A stretch of DNA of 64,000 nucleotides from Candidatus Bathyarchaeota archaeon (GTDB lineage: Archaea > Thermoproteota > Bathyarchaeia > 40CM-2-53-6 > RBG-13-38-9), in assembly GCA_007050885.1 (NCBI GenBank), contig SMYQ01000001.1:130666-194665 (forward strand), given 5' to 3'. The position numbers were made by a program, and so were the translations under genes. Positions within the stretch are counted from its first letter, which is position 1. Each line of letters starts with the position of its first letter. Positions 59,668-64,000 of this stretch are shown piece after piece. The notes under the pieces are model-generated. The model ran no database searches. It saw only the letters and a program-made list of their open reading frames with translations, and was not told the DNA's origin.

Positions 59668-60654
59668 TCAGAACAAATACGGGCCGGCCAGATTCAGAAT
59701 CAACAGGATGGCCGTGGCAATGCTCGCCAGGCGGTAGTTTTTTTTGCTCAACTCGGCCATTATCCGGCCGCCGTCCAGTATTCCGAGCGGCAGAAGGTTG
59801 ATCAGACCCACACCAAGGTTCAGTTGGAAGCTTATGCTCAAGACTCTGCCAAGGAAGCCCAGCACGTCACCCAGGAAGTTTTTGTAGTGGAACTGCGGCT
59901 GCAGGTAGACACCCAGCTTCCCTTCCCCCGTCAGCTTTCCGAATACTGTTGCGTTTTTTGTGGTTACCTCTACGGCCCCTTCGGGGCCGATGTCATCCAG
60001 CACGTCGCGCAGGAGGTCGACGCTCCTGACGTCGCGGCCGTTTATTTTGAGGACCACATCACCCGGGCTCAGCGCCAGGTTGGTTGTGTTCACCACCTGC
60101 AGGCCTTCAGGCTCTATGAGTCCGTCCAGAACCTGGCTTGTCGGGAAGAGCAAGCCCAAGCAGAGCAGGGCGAGGATGAAATTGCCCATGGAGCCCGCCG
60201 AGAATATCCGGATTTTTGTCAGGCTTCCTTTCTTCTCAAGTTTTTTCTCGTCAATTTCCACACCAGCAGCCGGTATGAACAAGAACAGTATGAGTGCCGT
60301 GTATTTTGACTTTATGCCCTCGGCAGCCGCCATTATTCCGTGCATCCCTTCATGGAATATGGCCAGCAGAAAGACGGCAATAAGACCCTCGAAGAGGGGG
60401 ATATAAATGGGTGAGCCTGGGATTCGGACGCCCGGGACAACGATGCCGACCTGTGCCGGCCCGCCCCCGATTATGGTTATGGCGCCCCGGACAAGGAATG
60501 CGGCCGCCACTATCATGCCAACAATCCCAACAAGCGCGGACAGGTTCCCCAGCCGCCTGAAAAATCGGGAGTGCTTTTTCCCCAGGGCGTACATGGCCTC
60601 AACGGGTCTGTCGAACTTTGCCATAAAAACTGGGAATTTGAACTCAAGCTCCAT
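59668..60654 (-). CDS. Site-2-protease-type membrane metalloprotease (M50) with PDZ domain
   Basis: 328 aa. Zinc motif FHEGMHG (HExxH) in an early membrane helix, and the second metal-ligand motif LLPLGILDGGR (like NPxPxLDG) near the C-terminus. A PDZ domain lies between (~residues 190-235: ALSPGDVVLKINGRDVRSVD). Six or so membrane helices. It cleaves membrane-bound substrates, often regulators. ATG 60654 is 24-25 nt from TTATATAGC. CTTTCA/TGAAAG just after the stop may be a terminator hairpin. Confidence 0.94.
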   Translation of the reverse strand: MELEFKFPVFMAKFDRPVEAMYALGKKHSRFFRRLGNLSALVGIVGMIVAAAFLVRGAITIIGGGPAQVGIVVPGVRIPGSPIYIPLFEGLIAVFLLAIFHEGMHGIMAAAEGIKSKYTALILFLFIPAAGVEIDEKKLEKKGSLTKIRIFSAGSMGNFILALLCLGLLFPTSQVLDGLIEPEGLQVVNTTNLALSPGDVVLKINGRDVRSVDLLRDVLDDIGPEGAVEVTTKNATVFGKLTGEGKLGVYLQPQFHYKNFLGDVLGFLGRVLSISFQLNLGVGLINLLPLGILDGGRIMAELSKKNYRLASIATAILLILNLAGPYLF

Positions 60655-60770
60655 GAACAGAGTCTCACTTGACGCTATATAACTTTATGCAGATTTCCCG
60701 CAAAACATACATCGTTGTTAATGCGCTTCCCTTGGTTCCTCTTGGGCTGCCGGTTTCTTCCGTAATCCAC
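60655..60770. promoter_or_regulatory. Short intergenic with M50 promoter
   Basis: The minus-strand TATA TTATATAGC near 60672-60681 serves the M50 gene. Nothing else is evident. Confidence 0.4.
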
Positions 60771-61169
60771 CTAGCATCCCCTTAGTTCTTTCAGGCTCTT
60801 GGCGTTCTGCCTGTTGACATAGGTGAGTGTCCACTCTCCTGGAAAGTTTGGGTTGCCTTCCCGCGTCAACTCAATTCGCTTGTCGTCCTTCCCGTAGTAT
60901 CTGTCCTTGAAGCCCGAGCGGAGGAGTTCCCAACCCAGCTCGTCTGGCATATTGTCTTCCTGGAACTTTTCCCCCTTCTCGAAATTCCAGACATCCTTTA
61001 CCTCGTAAGAACCGTTGAGTCCGTCGTCCAGATGTTCTATCTTGAATGCAAAATAATCCCACCCCTTGCCGCAGCAATAAATGTCATCGTTTCCGTCTGG
61101 GCGGATTGGTGTCAGGCAGCCTTTGAATTTTTTCAGGTCCTTTTTTGTCAGGATGTCGCCCTTCTGCAT
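60771..61169 (-). CDS. Hypothetical protein (132 aa)
   Basis: Not recognised. Soluble, mixed charge. CLTPIRPDGNDDIYCCGKGW holds three Cys; the C-terminus (ELTREGNPNFPGEWTLTYVN) looks beta-rich. ATG 61169 is 26 nt from TCTTATAAC. First in a run of small minus-strand orphans; its downstream neighbour on the strand is the M50 protease. Confidence 0.7.
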   Translation of the reverse strand: MQKGDILTKKDLKKFKGCLTPIRPDGNDDIYCCGKGWDYFAFKIEHLDDGLNGSYEVKDVWNFEKGEKFQEDNMPDELGWELLRSGFKDRYYGKDDKRIELTREGNPNFPGEWTLTYVNRQNAKSLKELRGC

Positions 61170-61179
61170 GAACTGATGG

Positions 61180-61638
61180 CTATTCCAATGTTATAAGATT
61201 TCTGCTCAGGTACTTCCCCGTGATATTGTACAGTTCGTCCTTGAGCTCGTCTAAAAGGGTTTTCCTGTCCTTCTTCTCGCTTATTTCGATTATTCTCCAC
61301 TTGTCCCCCTCTGGGTCGAAGCGGTCCAGTTTGGCCCTTATCTTTATGCCGTCCACTATGTATGTTTTTTCAGGGCCGCCACCGTCTGGGCTTTCCTGGA
61401 GTTCCAAGTCCCTTAGCTGCGATGTGCTGTATATGGCACCCACCCTTATTTCGCGGGTGCCCCTTGTTCTCGACTGGATTTTGCAGAACTCACCATAAGC
61501 GTGTTTCCGGACCTTGTATTTTGGCCGGTCCACCGGCACATCAATAGGTCTGTCCGGAAGCGGGACAGGTATGGCCGACCCGTAGTCTGCGACAGAACTG
61601 CCGAGTAGATAGCTCTCCGCCACCTGTTTTTTGTTCAT
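61180..61638 (-). CDS. Hypothetical protein (152 aa), possible degenerate nuclease fold
   Basis: Start uncertain: ATG 61638 (MNKKQVAESYLLG) has GGTGA upstream; GTG 61653 and GTG 61671 are also in frame. The segment VDGIKIRAKLDRFDPEGDKW followed by RIIEISEKKDRKTLLDELKD has the layout of a PD-(D/E)xK domain (G..D...E-x-K), as in Cas4/RecB-type nucleases, but the ExK is imperfect and no Cys cluster is present. Same strand and probable operon with the 132-aa gene. Confidence 0.65.
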   Translation of the reverse strand: MNKKQVAESYLLGSSVADYGSAIPVPLPDRPIDVPVDRPKYKVRKHAYGEFCKIQSRTRGTREIRVGAIYSTSQLRDLELQESPDGGGPEKTYIVDGIKIRAKLDRFDPEGDKWRIIEISEKKDRKTLLDELKDELYNITGKYLSRNLITLE

Positions 61639-61712
61639 TACCAAGCAAGTCACCAGGGAAAATGCAGGCACATTCCCACTATTAATGTGTTTTTACTTTT
61701 CGGGCCGGCATT

Positions 61713-62105
61713 TCAGGGAGCATATAGCTGGTTGTCAAAAGATATTGTTTGGACACGCAGCTTGTTGTCCCCCTCTGGTTTTGCCATGATAAAACTTTCC
61801 CCGTTCTGGTACTTCAGGTTTCCCATAAAGGTCCCCGAAAAACCGAACCCGAGTTCCTTCAGGGTGTCTTCTCCAACAGGCTTCTTGAAATCATAAACCT
61901 TCTTTATTGTTTCGAGGTTTCCGCCATTTTTCTCCGTCACCAGGGCCCTGCCGTACATCAAGTAGGTGGTGCTTCCCCCGTCTTCATTCAGTATGTGAGG
62001 CTCAAAAGAGAGCAACTTGCCCTTTTCTACAGGTTTGCCCAGATTTAGACCCATCCATGTCTTGGGTTTTTCGTCCACCGAAACGTATCTCACGTGTTTA
62101 ACCAT
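61713..62105 (-). CDS. Hypothetical protein (130 aa)
   Basis: Not recognised. Beta-rich soluble sequence (STTYLMYGRALVTEKNGGNL, FSGTFMGNLKYQNGESFIMA). ATG 62105 is preferred; the frame runs further upstream into the CAP-domain gene. TATA ACATATATAACC near 62142-62153 leaves a short leader with GGGGGAT before the ATG. Neighbours are other small orphans. Confidence 0.65.
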   Translation of the reverse strand: MVKHVRYVSVDEKPKTWMGLNLGKPVEKGKLLSFEPHILNEDGGSTTYLMYGRALVTEKNGGNLETIKKVYDFKKPVGEDTLKELGFGFSGTFMGNLKYQNGESFIMAKPEGDNKLRVQTISFDNQLYAP

Positions 62106-62155
62106 TGTTATCCCCCAGGTAACTTTGTATTGCAACTGCCCGGTTATATATGTTT

Positions 62156-62752
62156 CTAGTAACACTTGGTTTCGTAGCCGCGGGAGTTCAGGCCCAGAAA
62201 TACACACTTGTCAAACTTGCATGCGACTGCACCCCCGGTGTGCGCGGCATACAAAAGGTTGCCTCTGGCCGAGCTGCTGTTCATCCAGGTTTCCACAACG
62301 TCCCGCCAGTCTTCCCTCACCCATTCCAGGCAGGGACTATTGTAATCCATTCCCGGTACACCATTGATACTTTCGCGGACATTGTGCCCGGCACCGAAAC
62401 CCATGCTGGATTTCAGGTCGTCGACGCACCTCTCCGTGTAGGGGTTGGTGTACGCGTAATAACCATAGCTGATCATGTCGTCGACGCGTTTTTCCGCCAG
62501 CAGGTACAAGTGCGAGTTGAATTCCATTGCAGGCGTCCCACCCTCGTTCCTCAGACTGTTTATGTAGTCAATTATTTCCCTGGAAGTTTCCTGTGTGGTT
62601 GAGTATTCAGGCACATGTCTCGGGCATCCGATTTCCCCGTCCTCAGAACTTTCCATGAAGTACAGGAATATGCCCATTCCCCCGACTGCAAAAATGATTA
62701 TTGCAATCACCAGGGCGATTTCCTTGGCCACGTATGATATATGGCGCGCCAA
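62156..62752 (-). CDS. Membrane-anchored CAP/SCP-domain protein
   Basis: 198 aa. One N-terminal membrane helix (ALVIAIIIFAVGGMGIFLYF), then an extracellular CAP (CRISP/antigen 5/PR-1, SCP) domain: IIDYINSLRNEGGTPAMEFN, LLAEKRVDDMISYGYYAY, FGAGHNVRESI (GHNV-type motif) and VETWMNSSSARGNLL. Four or more Cys suggest disulfides outside the cell. Start is TTG 62752, near the TATA CTATAAAATT shared with the next gene. Confidence 0.82.
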   Translation of the reverse strand: MARHISYVAKEIALVIAIIIFAVGGMGIFLYFMESSEDGEIGCPRHVPEYSTTQETSREIIDYINSLRNEGGTPAMEFNSHLYLLAEKRVDDMISYGYYAYTNPYTERCVDDLKSSMGFGAGHNVRESINGVPGMDYNSPCLEWVREDWRDVVETWMNSSSARGNLLYAAHTGGAVACKFDKCVFLGLNSRGYETKCY

Positions 62753-62776
62753 ACTATTATTCTTTCCCCTTGCAAA

Positions 62777-62786
62777 ATTTTATAGT
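62777..62786. promoter_or_regulatory. Shared TATA box, CAP protein / ArsR-type regulator
   Basis: AATTTTATAG lies midway between TTG 62752 (-) and ATG 62808 (+). Spacing (55 bp between starts) is slightly wider than at the other shared promoters. Confidence 0.5.
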
Positions 62787-62807
62787 TTAGTGTATTAAAG
62801 TTACTAA

Positions 62808-63290
62808 ATGGCTGACATAGAAGGGCTGCTGGATGACCTGGGGAATGATACCCGGCGCAAGATACTGTTCCTCCTGGCGGAGCGGCCGCAATTCGTATCA
62901 GAAATTGCAGAGCAGCTCGACGTGGGAAGGAAGGCAATAATCGAGCACCTGCGGCGGCTTGAGGATTCACGACTCGTCTCGTCGGAAGAGAAACGACTAA
63001 GTCAGGGCCGGCCGCGGAAGTACTACGAAATACGTCGTGAAGTGTTTTTCAATGTGGGCATCTCCCCTGGGTTCGTCGACTTTTCCGAACTGGAAAGCGG
63101 AAAGGAAATAGACGAGGTCGAGAAACTCGACATGGAGATGGACGAACTGGAGGTGGCCCCGCTCCAGGAGAGAAAACTGGCGGGAAGTGTGATATTGAAC
63201 AAGCTCGAGAGCCACATGGAGCGGCTCGAGTCGGAATGGGTGGAGATGCAGCGGCTCCTGAACAGGGCCAGGCGGCTTCTGAACAAGTAA
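62808..63290 (+). CDS. ArsR-family winged-helix regulator
   Basis: 160 aa. Residues ~5-75 form an ArsR-type winged helix: DLGNDTRRKILFLLAERPQF, VSEIAEQLDVGRKAIIEHLR, LEDSRLVSSEEKR and wing GRPRKYYEI. The C-terminal half is a long acidic coiled coil (EVEKLDMEMDELEVAPLQER, LESHMERLESEWVEMQRLL), probably for dimerisation. No metal-binding Cys set in the HTH. It likely controls the divergent CAP gene or itself. Confidence 0.9.
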   Translation: MADIEGLLDDLGNDTRRKILFLLAERPQFVSEIAEQLDVGRKAIIEHLRRLEDSRLVSSEEKRLSQGRPRKYYEIRREVFFNVGISPGFVDFSELESGKEIDEVEKLDMEMDELEVAPLQERKLAGSVILNKLESHMERLESEWVEMQRLLNRARRLLNK

Positions 63291-63319
63291 TGTTTTATTC
63301 TGTCCCGAGAAGTTAGTGT

Positions 63320-63769
63320 ATGGCTTGCTCCTTCTGCAAAATTTCCCGCGAAGAGGTGCTGTGGGAAACTGGCACAAGCATAATCGCGGCCGGGTCACAA
63401 TTCCGTCACGGCCACCTGAAGGTTGTCCTGAAGAGGCATGCCGAGGATTTGACGGAACTGCCGCCCCAAGAATATTCAAGGTTCTGCTGGGACATGCTTG
63501 AATGTGCTCGTGCGGTGCAGGAGGTATTCAGACCGGACAAGCTCAACTATGCGCTGCTCGGAAACTGGGTGGACCACGTTCACTGGCACATATACCCCCG
63601 CTACAAGAGCGACCCGGACTTCGGGCAGCCCATGGTGATGCACTGGCTGAAAGACGGGAAGCGTGTAGCAGCCCCGCCCGTTGAACTGGAAGAGAAGCCG
63701 CTGACTGCGGAAGAGAAAACCCGGTTAAAACGGGCTCTGGAGGCAACATTTGGCACCGGAGAACAGTAA
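63320..63769 (+). CDS. HIT-family hydrolase
   Basis: 149 aa. The histidine triad is NWVDHVHWHIYPRY (HxHxH), preceded by RHGHLKVVLKRHAEDLTEL and an N-terminal CSFCKI Cys pair like other HIT proteins that bind zinc. It hydrolyses nucleotide phosphoramidate or dinucleoside polyphosphate bonds. It follows the ArsR gene on the same strand by 30 nt. A C-terminal charged extension of ~30 residues follows the triad. Confidence 0.93.
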   Translation: MACSFCKISREEVLWETGTSIIAAGSQFRHGHLKVVLKRHAEDLTELPPQEYSRFCWDMLECARAVQEVFRPDKLNYALLGNWVDHVHWHIYPRYKSDPDFGQPMVMHWLKDGKRVAAPPVELEEKPLTAEEKTRLKRALEATFGTGEQ

Positions 63770-64000
63770 CTTTTGGTAACTTTTTACGAAAGTTATTTAA
63801 CCACAGATAAACGAGGAATACTTGTCGCAGATGCTCCGCCCTGCTTTGCGGGGTTGGAGGCGGCACCAGACCCGACAGGGCGTTTAGGCGCCCAGGATGA
63901 GGCTTCTGGCTTCCATCTGCGCAATAATATGACCTCTGCATTCTGTGAAATGCAGGGAGATCAGTGTGCAAGGTGTCTGAACGCTAATTCAAGACCATAA
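63770..64000 (+). ncRNA. Possible structured RNA at window edge (no gene recognised)
   Basis: TAACTTT/AAAGTTA (63777-63783 and 63789-63795) forms a hairpin after the HIT stop. TTATTTAACC (63793-63802) is a TATA-like box, so transcription could begin near 63820. From there, three hairpins follow: CTCCGCCCTGC/GCGGGGTTGGAG (~63833-63859), GGGCG/CGCCC (63878-63893) and CTGCATT/AATGCAG (63936-63955). No rRNA, RNase P or SRP signature was found. A short plus-strand frame covers part of it but looks accidental. The RNA may extend past the window. Confidence 0.35.

Noticed and set aside
63773..64000. Protein gene at the right edge
   Set aside because: The 75-codon frame has no TATA at the right distance, no family likeness and covers GC-rich hairpins.
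63820..64000. RNase P RNA, SRP RNA or rRNA start
   Set aside because: I could not find conserved RNase P, SRP or 16S/23S signature sequences, so only a generic structured-RNA call is made.
1..64000. Prophage, insertion sequence or integrated element
   Set aside because: No transposase, integrase or capsid gene and no long terminal repeats were seen.

Overview
The window is archaeal chromosomal DNA with no phage, transposon or CRISPR content. The archaeal markers are a thermosome, a histone, the PolD subunits DP1 and DP2, Orc1/Cdc6, RadA, RPA, TFE, NAC, ribosomal proteins uL3, uL4 and a tiny eL41, an Lhr helicase, DUF373, UPF0201 and a GxGD (presenilin-type) membrane protease. Genes are tightly packed, with many 4-bp ATGA/GTGA overlaps, convergent 3' overlaps and very short gaps. 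The lineage is probably euryarchaeal or DPANN-like; I cannot be more precise. Most genes have a TATA-like box centred about 25 nt before the start codon, with GTG common as start. This implies mainly leaderless transcripts, and I used that spacing to choose many starts. At least eight divergent pairs share one TATA box lying midway between start codons 46-50 bp apart.

Layout. 1-9.4 kb: pheT (partial)/pheS diverging from a COG1395 regulator; thermosome; UbiA prenyltransferase; a box C/D sRNA; a 532-aa orphan; histone-DUF373; three small winged-helix regulators. 9.4-13.3 kb: tRNA-Gln, a palindromic repeat field, lhr, NAC and a 56-aa histone-fold-like protein. 13.3-25 kb is a replication and information island: eL41, truD, DP2, UPF0201, DP1-orc1/cdc6, a candidate replication origin with ORB-like elements, a winged-helix protein, a flippase-like membrane protein, uL3-uL4 and radA.

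25.3-48.2 kb is a large cell-surface glycan locus: sugar epimerases, five GT2/GT4 glycosyltransferases, two GT-C membrane glycosyltransferases, a DegT aminotransferase, methyltransferases, a FemAB-like acyltransferase, a Wzx-type flippase, sugar-kinase-like and thymidylate-kinase-like proteins, a PP-loop enzyme, a B12/radical-SAM enzyme, a NodB deacetylase and an ATP-grasp ligase. Together they look able to build, modify and export a lipid-linked glycan, perhaps carrying amino-acid or sulfur modifications.

48.2-64 kb: class II lysyl-tRNA synthetase, RPA, two orphans, a second box C/D sRNA whose guide matches the anticodon loop of elongator tRNA-Met, a P-type ATPase, a 41-aa micro-protein, a presenilin-type protease, a CorA transporter, family B DNA polymerase, TFE, a site-2-type protease, small orphans, a CAP-domain protein, an ArsR-type regulator, a HIT protein and, at the right edge, a possible structured RNA.
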